NCBI GenBank assembly: GCA_037178625.1
Contig: CM074131.1
Span: 434,001 to 498,000 of the forward strand
From: Skeletonema tropicum
Lineage: Eukaryota; Bacillariophyta; Thalassiosirophyceae; Thalassiosirales; Thalassiosiraceae
Length of the DNA: 64,000 bases
Direction: 5' to 3'
A program made the translations under genes and the position numbers. Position 1 is the first letter of the stretch. Each line of letters begins with the position of its first letter. Under the pieces are notes generated by a model. The model did no database searches, was not told where the DNA came from, and saw only the letters and a program-made list of their open reading frames with translations. Of the stretch, positions 51,282 through 60,367 are shown one piece after another.

Positions 51282-52612
51282 ATGATGGAGATTGAACCTA
51301 CCCAGGCTCACGCAAAAGATGACAGCATGCCGTCATCCTCCTGCTGGCTATGCCTCGGGGAAGGACCGGATGCGTCGGGCATGCCACTTGTGAGGAACTG
51401 TTCATGTCGCGGCAGCTCCGGCTTCGCCCATCTATCCTGTATCATCCGTTATGCAGAGATAGATGGCAGAAAATGTTACCAGAGCATGGGAAATATTGGG
51501 AATGCGTTCCAAGAATGCCCCAACTGTAAGCAAGAGTTTCAGACTGATTTGCGATATCATCTTGAAAGAGCTCGAGTTTTATTTGTTGAAAGGGAGTTCT
51601 CACATGATCACATGTTGTATCTTCGTGCTCTCATACACAGAGTACGTGTACTTGACGCACAACAAGATGCCGATAGAGCCGAAGGAGACCAGATCTGCTA
51701 CAATATGGATTCTCTCATTGATGAGTTGAAAAGACATCACTCCCAACAAGAATGGAGCGGAGAGTTCATGAAAATGGAAGCTGTCGTAAGTTACGTTATT
51801 GGGCTCTTCCACATGAACTCTGGGACCGAGGAGAGCCTACATGAAGCTTTGGAATATTTTGGCAGTGCCGTATATCTCTTCACATTGATTGGAGATGAAA
51901 TAAATATATCATCAGCTAAAAAAAACATCGCCAAGATAGAGGCAAGATTCAACGGTGAAGAAATTTCGACCGATGAAGGAAACGATCTGGAATTTAGTCA
52001 ACGGCAGTACAAATACTGGCTTGAAAAGCTCGGAGAGCAGCACCCCATCACAATTAGAAGAGGTGAGCTACTAGCTCATGCACTGTACTGCTCGAACCAA
52101 GGAGTTGCAGCAGAGAGGCTGCTGATGCAACATTTACCTAATTTCCTAAGTGATATGATATGCTGATGAAGTTGGCTGATGTAAGTCGTCAAGTACATGG
52201 GCCTACTCACAATTGCACACTTAGTGCTGCAGCTGCCTTAAAAGATGTCAAGCAACGCCGAGTGTTCATTGTCTCAAGAAGGCAGTGGTTTCATGCTCTA
52301 CGATACGAGAATGATGGGATGCGTTGCGTCGTGAGAGGTCCAATAGTTGAAGCAGCTGGCGGATCAAGTAGTATGCAAGAAGAACACATCATGTTAACAT
52401 TGTCTCTTCCAATAACACACATTTTCCCTGGACCAGGAACGCCAGTTGTGTGCCATGGGCTGTCAGAAAGTGCGATTCTGAATGGCAAGATTGGAGATAC
52501 CCGAGGTTACAATGATGGCAAGTTTGAAGTTCATTTTGAAGAGGCAGGCTTGGAGCCAGCAATTATCAATCATGAGAATCTAAGAATTGTGTTTGAGCTA
52601 CCTGCTACCTGA
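51282..52612 (+). pseudogene. RING-CH protein with helical repeats, frameshifted by a 41-bp insertion
   Basis: The first frame (ATG at 51282) encodes a C4HC3 RING-CH finger with Cys21, Cys24, Cys40, Cys42, His50, Cys53, Cys79 and Cys82, then TPR-like helices. It reads A-E-R-L-L-M and runs into a stop at 52164-52166. The other frame takes over at K-L-A-D-V-S-R-Q-V-H-G and ends at 52612. Between them 33 bp (52128-52160) lie between two copies of TGCTGATG (52120-52127 and 52161-52168). Removing 41 bp gives one 429-residue frame: L-L-M-K-L-A-D-V-S-R. The C-terminal part (R-Y-E-N-D-G, V-V-C-H-G-L, K-F-E-V-H-F-E) is a separate domain that I associate with diatom MYND and RING paralogues. Known RING-CH proteins are E3 ubiquitin ligases. 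Confidence 0.82.
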
Positions 52613-54274
52613 TGAGTAATGCTGGACCAAAGCTATCACGTACAGGAAACTCTACGTAATATTTAGAAGTGGACTTGGATCACTCCGAAATCTGATGTGA
52701 ATTATATGTGTTTACGTCGTGTAGATGTGAGTGGGTTTATGGGAGCGCGGGAAAGGGGGCTTGCGTACTTTTACAAGGAATCATCCGGCATTAAAAGCGA
52801 AAGTGTCAAATGTCAAGTTTCCCATTTTTAAGGAATCAACGCATATCGCCAAATATTGTGCCGCTCGGCATAACGGTTACGCCGCCTGCTTTACTCGGCG
52901 TTACTCGGCATAACGATTATGCCGAGCGGCATTACTCGGAATTATGATATTCGCACATCATGAGCCGCTCGGCATTAGTCTGCATTACTCGGCGTAACCG
53001 TAATGCCGAGCGGCGTTACTCGGGGTTATTCGGTGTTATTCGGCGTAACCGTAATGCCGAGCGGCAAATCAATTTTTGGCGATCAATGATATGCGTTGAA
53101 TCTTTATGGGATTACTTTACATTAGGTATTATCAGAAAAGGGGGCATTTATAGGCATAAAAATCGGGATGCAGCCCGCTTTCCCGCGCTCCCTATAAGTG
53201 AAGAATAAATTGTGGTTTACTTCCCGCTGAACAATCAAGACTTGGTTTAGTATGTAGCTGCCTGTGACGAAGAGAGTTGAAAGGTCGGTGAAAATCATTC
53301 CATTTAGAGGGTTTTTGACGATGATAACATTCTATTCCAGAATATGCGATTGAATGTGTCCTCGAAACTTCTTGTTCATTTTAAGTACGTACGAGCTCTC
53401 GCTCCATGCCACCTACCCCTGCGACGCTGTTTGGTTCTGCCCTCGGCGTATGAAGACTCCAATTGTTGATTGGTTCAATGATGCCTCTCTAGAGAGGTAG
53501 TGATAATGCAACATTTACAATTTACAATGCCTAATTTCCTAATCGTCATCCCTCACCATCGCCCACGCGCTGCCCCTCTATCCAAGCATGCATGCTCCCT
53601 CGCTTCATTCCTCATCCTCGAGAGGAAATAAAAAATCGTCACGATCACAACACACACGTGAGTTGCTCCTTTTACATGCGCCTTTTACATGCCTTCATGT
53701 GCCTTCTATGGAACGTCTCAAGGAATACCAAGGAACACTCGTGTTAAGGCCGCTCTACTCATCATAGGAGATTCGAGTGATGTACATACGTAGGAGTTCG
53801 ACATTATCTTTGAGTTCGCACATTAGTACCGATTTGCAATGTCTTTTAAAGATGCTCCGTCATTATGTCCAAGAGAAAAAGCCTGCATTTACTGGAAAGT
53901 ACTTTTAGTGTGAATACCATGTCACTTCTTCAACAAGTTCCTCTGCAGGATTTAGAGAAAGCCAGATTTTGAAATGTTGTGTGCAAAGTGAAAGTAAATT
54001 TGGCCCTCTCGGTAAACAGTTGTTCCTTTGGCAAGGGTTGTATGTGCCATCATCAATCATGAACGAGCGAACCAACAGAACTGCCTGCGCATTCTATCTT
54101 GTGCGGTTTCTATCTGTTTTAGCCTCTCTCGGCTCGATCGGCAGCGCTGCATTTGCACGTTTTATGTACAATTTCATAAAACATACACAAAAAATAAACG
54201 ACGTCATACTTATCCGCCATATGGTAGGTAGTAAGTAAATTCTGGATCAGCCAATAAATCTCTTCGGCAAGGCC
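52613..54274. other. Spacer between the two RING-CH genes, with a MITE
   Basis: Holds the inverted-repeat element at 52741-53192. At 53509-53542 a sequence shares two blocks (CAACATTTAC and CTAATTTCCTAA) with the 33-bp insert in the upstream gene. No gene is seen. Confidence 0.4.
52741..53192. mobile_element. MITE with 15-bp TIRs and internal GCCGAGCGGC palindromes
   Basis: GGGAGCGCGGGAAAG at 52741-52755 is mirrored at 53178-53192. TAT lies outside each end, a possible 3-bp duplication. The interior contains many copies of GCCGCTCGGC or GCCGAGCGGC and of TTACTCGGCGTTA-like units on both strands, so one strand could fold into multiple hairpins. No transposase frame. Confidence 0.75.
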
Positions 54275-55426
54275 ATGACTATGCAGCTGAAACAACTGTC
54301 ATTGGGAAGTAGAATGCGTCGTCGTTCTGAGCGCGAGAAGGAGATCACGACGGGGGCTCCAGCCGCCTCTTCTTGTAGTGATTATTCCACGTCCTCTTGT
54401 GGATACTCCATGTTGTCATCTTCAACATGCAGCACCACAACGTTGTCATCATCGTACATGTCCACCGATGCTATCAAACCAGAAGGAGCCGCTGCCCACT
54501 CTCCGAGCTGCTGGCTATGTTTGGAAGAAGGAGCAGATGCATCAGGCAAGGCGTTGATTAGAAACTGCTCATGTCGCGGCACCTCATGCTACGCTCACAT
54601 CTCTTGCATAGTCAACAACGCTGAGCACAAGGGCCGTCAATGTTATGAAAGTAGCAATCATAACTTCAGCAACGTTTGCAAATACTTCAAGTTTTGCCCC
54701 AATTGCAATCAAGAGTATCAGAATGATGTTCAGTGCGATCTCTCCAAGGCGATGGTATCATTTGTGGAACGAAAACTTCACGATGGAACTCCTCAAGCAT
54801 CATTTTTACGCATCATTGCTCTTGTAGACAGATTATTAATCCTTTCCGAAGGTGCGAGTAACGACGACACGTCTGAAGGACAAGTTATCTGCTCCAAATT
54901 GATGTTTCTCGTGGATGGAATGGACAATGATGTCATGAAGGCCAAGACGTACTATGCAATGGGATGCTTTCACGGCTGTATTGGCAATCTCAAGATGGAA
55001 AAGGGATACCTAGACACAGCTAGGAATCTATTTCAAGACGCTGACATCGAATCGAATCAAATGACTTCCATTTGTGACATTGCTGAAATCGAGGTCAAGC
55101 TCAATGGTAGCAATGCATCAAGCGATGTAGATTCTCTGTCAAAACGGTACGAAGAGACATTGGCCAAGAGTGGGCGGGAAACGACACTCACTATCGATAC
55201 CGGTGTTTCTCTTGCCAAAGCCCTTCGTAGTGCCGATAGACACATCGAAGCTGAAAAGTTGCTGGCGAGTTTGGTAGCGACGAGTCGACGTGTGCATGGA
55301 GAAGATCACCAATGTACCAAGAGTGCCGCAACTGCGTTACAAGGAGTGACGAACGAGCTGTTAGAAGATCCAAGCAGCACTAAATCAGAGTTCGATGATA
55401 TTGAAGGTTGGTTCCAGTCGATTTGA
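54275..55426 (+). CDS. RING-CH protein with helical repeats (intact paralogue)
   Basis: 383 residues, ATG at 54275. A Ser- and Thr-rich N-terminus precedes the C4HC3 finger: Cys79, Cys82, Cys98, Cys100, His108, Cys111, Cys141 and Cys144. The downstream helical region ends A-E-K-L-L-A-S-L-V-A-T-S-R-R-V-H-G, matching the region that is interrupted in the neighbour at 51282. It lacks the neighbour's extra C-terminal domain and ends G-W-F-Q-S-I. The two genes are tandem paralogues in the same orientation. A role as ubiquitin ligase or ligase scaffold is inferred from the finger; no transmembrane segments are visible, unlike membrane MARCH proteins. Confidence 0.85.
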   Translation: MTMQLKQLSLGSRMRRRSEREKEITTGAPAASSCSDYSTSSCGYSMLSSSTCSTTTLSSSYMSTDAIKPEGAAAHSPSCWLCLEEGADASGKALIRNCSCRGTSCYAHISCIVNNAEHKGRQCYESSNHNFSNVCKYFKFCPNCNQEYQNDVQCDLSKAMVSFVERKLHDGTPQASFLRIIALVDRLLILSEGASNDDTSEGQVICSKLMFLVDGMDNDVMKAKTYYAMGCFHGCIGNLKMEKGYLDTARNLFQDADIESNQMTSICDIAEIEVKLNGSNASSDVDSLSKRYEETLAKSGRETTLTIDTGVSLAKALRSADRHIEAEKLLASLVATSRRVHGEDHQCTKSAATALQGVTNELLEDPSSTKSEFDDIEGWFQSI

Positions 55427-56049
55427 GAATGGTGAAGCGCATGTTGTAAGACTATGTCAAGAGCAGCGAGCAGTGAGAGTTAACACAGGCTGATAATTTT
55501 TCTTTATGATGTAAATAATGTACAGAACTATAATGAACATCTTTTCATCTTTTATGGATAAAAGTCTTTGATAGGATACAATAAAAATGATAACAACTCA
55601 AGATGCCTCGCTCCGCTCCAGAAGTATAGTGCAATCGATCAAGGGCCCTCTTCATCATCGCATGGTTGCATGCCACAGAATACAGAAGTAGGCTCAAGAG
55701 GCCTCACAAATGTTATGGGTGCCATTTTATTCAACGCCTTGCGTCTGGAAAGCCATTCGGCAATAGAAAAGCAGGCTTCTTACAATATATAAAAGTAGCG
55801 GAGGTTCTACATTACTTCTCGCTCGACACAGTTAGTGCTTCGAATATAATTTAAACGCCACAGATATTGACGCACCATCAACCTCGACAAACTTACTGAT
55901 GTCGGAGCCTGTCGGATGTCGGAGGCTTGTCGGTCGTTATTGTAGTTGCTGGAAGATAGTTGTCGACAATGATGCGAGCGGACGTACTCTAGTTGCTAGT
56001 TGTGTTGATTAAGTAATATTAGGCAATCACAATAATAACAATAACAACA
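55427..56049. other. Intergenic stretch, no gene seen
   Basis: Short frames only; CGGAGCCTGTCGGATGTCGGAGGCTTGTCGG near 55905 is a small imperfect repeat. Confidence 0.35.
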
Positions 56050-56883
56050 ATGTCAGAAAGAATCCGAATCCTCCCTCAAAAACGATCAGCCACTCATCGA
56101 GATGATCCACCACCATCATCATCCTCCACCACCACTTCCACCACTAGCCAGCGATATACCAAACTCCTCTCAGTCCTGACAAAATCACTGCAACAATCAC
56201 GTGACAAGGTGGAATCCAATGCAGCCACCCTCATCAAGGAAATATATGGCGACATGACCTCATTATTTACCACGGGAGACGATGATAATGACGATGGTGT
56301 CACTCAATTGGTCGATTTATTATTGGGGAAATTGGATACGGTCCATGATCGGTTCATTGTGGACAAGTCCGAATTAGTAGTGAATAATAACAATACTAAT
56401 GTTAATGTGACGAAATTGGAGAGTATTCTGGAACAACAGCAAATCCAACAATTATTACAACGTGTCGAATGGGCCATTGAACGTGTGGAAATGGACGAAT
56501 TGAATTTTCAACAGGAGGAAGCAGCGGATAAATTATCGGCGGAGGAGGCGGTGCACAAGGCACATACGCTTCGTACTGTTGAAACTAGTAGTAGTAGTAG
56601 TAGTAGTGAGGGGAAATTGAAATTGCGTAAAATGAGTGCAGAGCAATTTGTAGGGTATCATTCCCACAAAATGAAGGAAACGTATTTGGAATCGTTGCAA
56701 AACGAGTTGGAGGATGTATCAAAGGAAAATGAGGAGATGGAGGGAGTGTTGAAGGAGAAGTGGGACGAGTGGCAAAAGAATTTGGGGGAGGTGAAGGGTG
56801 TGTTGGGGTTGTTGCAGCAGCTTGGGAGTAATGTGGAGGATGAGGAGGAGGAGGGTGCAGAGGTGGGGCCTCGTGATCCATAA
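56050..56883 (+). CDS. Coiled-coil protein, possibly Nnf1/PMF1-like kinetochore subunit
   Basis: 277 residues, ATG at 56050. After a Ser/Thr-rich start, residues about 33-120 are helical (R-Y-T-K-L-L-S-V-L-T-K-S-L, then L-V-D-L-L-L-G-K-L-D-T-V-H-D-R-F). A second helix pair follows: L-L-Q-R-V-E-W-A-I-E-R-V-E-M-D-E-L. A long coiled coil then ends the protein (Y-L-E-S-L-Q-N-E-L-E-D-V-S-K-E-N). This arrangement and length resemble Nnf1/PMF1 subunits of the MIS12 kinetochore complex, which pair with Mis12 through coiled coils. The likeness is pattern-level only, so I give no symbol. Confidence 0.6.
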   Translation: MSERIRILPQKRSATHRDDPPPSSSSTTTSTTSQRYTKLLSVLTKSLQQSRDKVESNAATLIKEIYGDMTSLFTTGDDDNDDGVTQLVDLLLGKLDTVHDRFIVDKSELVVNNNNTNVNVTKLESILEQQQIQQLLQRVEWAIERVEMDELNFQQEEAADKLSAEEAVHKAHTLRTVETSSSSSSSEGKLKLRKMSAEQFVGYHSHKMKETYLESLQNELEDVSKENEEMEGVLKEKWDEWQKNLGEVKGVLGLLQQLGSNVEDEEEEGAEVGPRDP

Positions 56884-57366
56884 TCGTGCCGTGTACGTCT
56901 ATTAAGCTATTGTGTGTTTGTTGTTTGTCTGCTGTTCCAGTGGGGAATGATGTCATTGTTCAGGTATGTGCATTGGTATTGGTGGCAAAAAAAGAGCGTT
57001 ACTATTCATTTTATACATTGTTATAACACTATTAAGAAAATGTTGAAACTGATCATCAAGACCACAAGCCTGGAGATGTGAGTATCAGAGCTGTAACACA
57101 CACTGAGTTGATTGTAAGGTCAAATACGTCATCGTCTCAACTCGATAGGGGTCTAGAATCCAAATATTCAGATCATCAATTGCTGATTATTGATGTGTGA
57201 GCTGCAACACACAGAGTTTTGTCATTTGTTTGGGGGGGGGGTGATCCGACTACTAGTTCCCCCTCGATTTCATCGTACATAGTCCGTAGCGAGAACTTGT
57301 AATGTATCTGAACAAGAAGATAGATGCTATCAAACCCGAAATAATGAAGATTCTTAAGATATCTAA
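56884..57366. other. Convergent intergenic region, no gene seen
   Basis: Contains an imperfect repeat of GAGCTGTAACACACA/GAGCTGCAACACACA (near 57089 and 57200) and a G-run near 57232-57241. Confidence 0.4.
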
Positions 57367-60054
57367 TTAAGACGAAGAAGAAGCCTTGCCTGGTGTCTTT
57401 CTCTTCCTTCCTTTTGTTGTCTTTTTCGGTTGCAAGGAATCAATCCTCTTCATTTCTTCATCCACTTCACTTGTCCACTGGAGACCAATACCAGGCTTTG
57501 GACCAGGTTCGTCGTCATCACTATCATCTGAATCAAAATTGGAATATAGAAAATAGCCGCCTATGCTTGATCCACCACTTTCTCGGCTTGATCCACCAGA
57601 TTTAAATGGAACAGCAAATGCTCCACCCCTGCCCATAATATTCTCTTGTAAGAAATCTGGATCGATTTTGCCCCTCAGGGATGAAACATACCTCTCGTAA
57701 TGATCCGATGATGGGAGCGGTGGCTCACCATACAGGAACATTGGATAGTGATCAAGCCCTGTCAAATGAACAGCGATAGGATGAGGAATGGTGCCTCGAT
57801 CTTCCCTCAACTGACTATAAATTGGATACGTTAACACGTTGCAAAACGGCATCTGTACCAAGCAATCATCCGAGCCTACCTTGCACAAGTTTCTTCGCAA
57901 ACATCCTCTATCATTGTGCAGCAGTTTGTTGGCCCTCTCGACCGACCAGTAGGGACTATCTGGCTCTGGTTTACCCCGGAGACATTTGGGCTGCATGACA
58001 TTGATATCAGGGCTGAGAGGAAGTGGTCCGGCGTACTCTTCACTCTTTGTGCAAGTAATTTTATACGAAGCAAAGCGATTCTCCAAACCATCCTGAAGCA
58101 GAGCTGTTGTTCCAGGCTGGAAGAATACAGAACTGATACAAGTCGAGTGGATGCATGCCTTCATCTTTGCACTTCGACAGTTGCGTCTTAAATGCTTTTG
58201 ATGCTCATTAAAATCAAGGCTGAGAGGGTACAAAGGCATTTCCTGATCAACAAATGCACCAGTACGTGATACCCTCTGCCGAAGCGCGGCGCCAGTATCG
58301 AAAAGATTTTTTTTGCGATACCCGTAAGGGTCGTAATCCACTCTTTCGCCGTTTTTTACATAGTAAGTTTCCCCTATTTTCACATACTCCACATGATCAT
58401 CAGTGATAGCGTGTTCAGAAATGCTGTTGAGATTTGGAACCCTCCATTCATGAGTTTCTCTCATGCCATGAGCACCACAATTCATTGTCAGACAAACGAC
58501 TCGATGAAGCTGGAAGAAGTTGAGCGAGGCTGGAACTACCACGGTCGCGTGAGCTTTGAACTTTTCCTCTCCTCCATAGCCGTCGTCACATTTGTGCCCT
58601 TCGATTTTTAGAGTAAGCACCGCGCGTTCTGGTCTATCCACAGCAGGGAGAATAAAAGTGGAATCAGATGCGCCACAAGTGATGGGGAAACGCTTGTTTT
58701 CTGCTATGACTGGTGTCAACCATTTCTTGAATTTTTCACATGAATAAGTTACTTTCGAAGCTTTTCTCTCTCTCTGTTTGTTACGCTGATATTTAGAAAG
58801 ACCTTTATCATCAACACCTTTCACCTCAAAATTGAGAGTCCACACCAATTTACCCTTATCAATAGTCTCTGTAATCGCTTCAGAACCTCCCAACGAGAGC
58901 AGCACATATTTGTGAATGGCGGACGTGCCTGGGTTAGAAGACCAATCAGTTGAGAAGTTGAAAGTTGAAACATTTGTCCGTACTCCAAAGTTACGACTTC
59001 TTTTATGCACTGCATTCATAACCTCACGAATGTACCTTATGCCAAGTGGACCGCATGAGCGCATATAATTGGATATTGTCGCATAAACTTCATCAGGAAC
59101 TTCTTTACATGCATGAGGTTTATCCTCAGATTGTTCAGGTGTCGGCTTCGTCACGGCCAAGCTCCCATCTTGATCAACAGCGAGGAGAGGAACTTCTTTA
59201 CATGCATGAGGTTTATCCTCAGATTGTTCAGGTGTCGACTTCGTCACGGCCAAGCTCCCATCTTCATTAACAGCGTGACTCCCCTCGGGAAGTAACTCTC
59301 TGCATAACGTTTGCAACGATGGAATACATTGCTTACGTCGAAGTGTAAACTCTACTCCTCCAACCCACCCACTCGTATCAAAATTCCATTTGCACTTTCC
59401 ATTCAATTCATTACACTGTGGAACGCCAGTAATTTGTGGATACAATTCAAAAAGTCGATCAGCCCTTGCCGAAAGCAATTCAATATACTCGTTGTAATGT
59501 TTCTTTCCAGAGACGTATTTCAATGAAGACTCATAGTTGTTTGGTAAAGGGAGTGGAAATAAATAATCTTCTCTGCAACCTTCTTCATCATATTCAGAAT
59601 CAGGATCATCCTTCTTCTTGATCCATTCTACTGCTGCCTGCTTGTATTCCTTAGTCAAATTAGGAATCCATTCATCCAATAGTTCAGCATATTTTTTGCC
59701 TACAACTTGTGCAGCAGAGATCCCTGTCAAATCACAGAGAGAACGATTCCATTCAGTAATCTTTCCTGAATTACAATCCAAGCGAAGATGGGGTACATGG
59801 ATTGCATCTTCAGGGCGCAGGGATTGTAGCATTTCCTTTATCGCTTCATGTCTGACACATAGACCTCCTTTGAGCATATATACATGATCACTCATGAACA
59901 GAGGAGCACCGCCGCCGATTTTTTTGGCCTCGCTAGGATTAGCGTCGGTCAATCGTTTGCACATGTCCATCCACGAAATTTTGTGAGGTGCAGGACCCCA
60001 GAGGCGGCGCTCTCGCTCATCGGCTTCTCGTTGGTTTTGATGATAGACATTCAT
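57367..60054 (-). CDS. PAS-domain-containing protein, unknown
   Basis: 895 residues from the ATG at 60054; the frame upstream opens at a TTG. Residues about 80-130 of the frame form a PAS-like module: H-L-R-L-D-C-N-S-G-K-I-T-E-W-N-R-S-L-C-D-L-T-G-I, then V-G-K-K-Y-A-E-L-L. A 33-residue block (V-x-x-D-G-S-L-A-V-T-K-x-T-P-E-Q-S-E-D-K-P-H-A-C-K-E-V-P) appears twice in tandem. The remainder has numerous His and Cys residues (A-C-I-H-S-T-C-I-S-S) but no domain I recognise. The C-terminus is basic (K-K-T-T-K-G-R-K-R-K), possibly a nuclear signal. A sensory or transcription role is a guess from PAS plus the basic tail. Confidence 0.75.
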   Translation of the reverse strand: MNVYHQNQREADERERRLWGPAPHKISWMDMCKRLTDANPSEAKKIGGGAPLFMSDHVYMLKGGLCVRHEAIKEMLQSLRPEDAIHVPHLRLDCNSGKITEWNRSLCDLTGISAAQVVGKKYAELLDEWIPNLTKEYKQAAVEWIKKKDDPDSEYDEEGCREDYLFPLPLPNNYESSLKYVSGKKHYNEYIELLSARADRLFELYPQITGVPQCNELNGKCKWNFDTSGWVGGVEFTLRRKQCIPSLQTLCRELLPEGSHAVNEDGSLAVTKSTPEQSEDKPHACKEVPLLAVDQDGSLAVTKPTPEQSEDKPHACKEVPDEVYATISNYMRSCGPLGIRYIREVMNAVHKRSRNFGVRTNVSTFNFSTDWSSNPGTSAIHKYVLLSLGGSEAITETIDKGKLVWTLNFEVKGVDDKGLSKYQRNKQRERKASKVTYSCEKFKKWLTPVIAENKRFPITCGASDSTFILPAVDRPERAVLTLKIEGHKCDDGYGGEEKFKAHATVVVPASLNFFQLHRVVCLTMNCGAHGMRETHEWRVPNLNSISEHAITDDHVEYVKIGETYYVKNGERVDYDPYGYRKKNLFDTGAALRQRVSRTGAFVDQEMPLYPLSLDFNEHQKHLRRNCRSAKMKACIHSTCISSVFFQPGTTALLQDGLENRFASYKITCTKSEEYAGPLPLSPDINVMQPKCLRGKPEPDSPYWSVERANKLLHNDRGCLRRNLCKVGSDDCLVQMPFCNVLTYPIYSQLREDRGTIPHPIAVHLTGLDHYPMFLYGEPPLPSSDHYERYVSSLRGKIDPDFLQENIMGRGGAFAVPFKSGGSSRESGGSSIGGYFLYSNFDSDDSDDDEPGPKPGIGLQWTSEVDEEMKRIDSLQPKKTTKGRKRKTPGKASSSS

Positions 60055-60367
60055 TGTATCATTCAAAGATGTTAGAAAGCAGAAAGCTCACGTAAAATCT
60101 TAGTACCTACATACGGGCGGACGTAGCAGTTGAATAAAATGTAATGGATGAAGGGGATTTTGAACAAATTCAAATCTATCCAACTTTCTTCCATTGGAGA
60201 AATTCATTGTCCGTGGTTTTGTTACTCGTGCTCGTGTAACACAAACTGTTACCTGGGTAACACGAGCCTACCGACCACCAACGACAATTATTGTGCAAGC
60301 TTTGTTGGGATCGGGATTGAGAGAGATGTCATCGACAATAAGAAGAATAATTAACGTTTTATTGGAT

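Noticed and set aside
52128..52160. Insert in the RING-CH gene as an intron
   Set aside because: No GT-AG ends and far too short; direct repeats at the edges favour an insertion.
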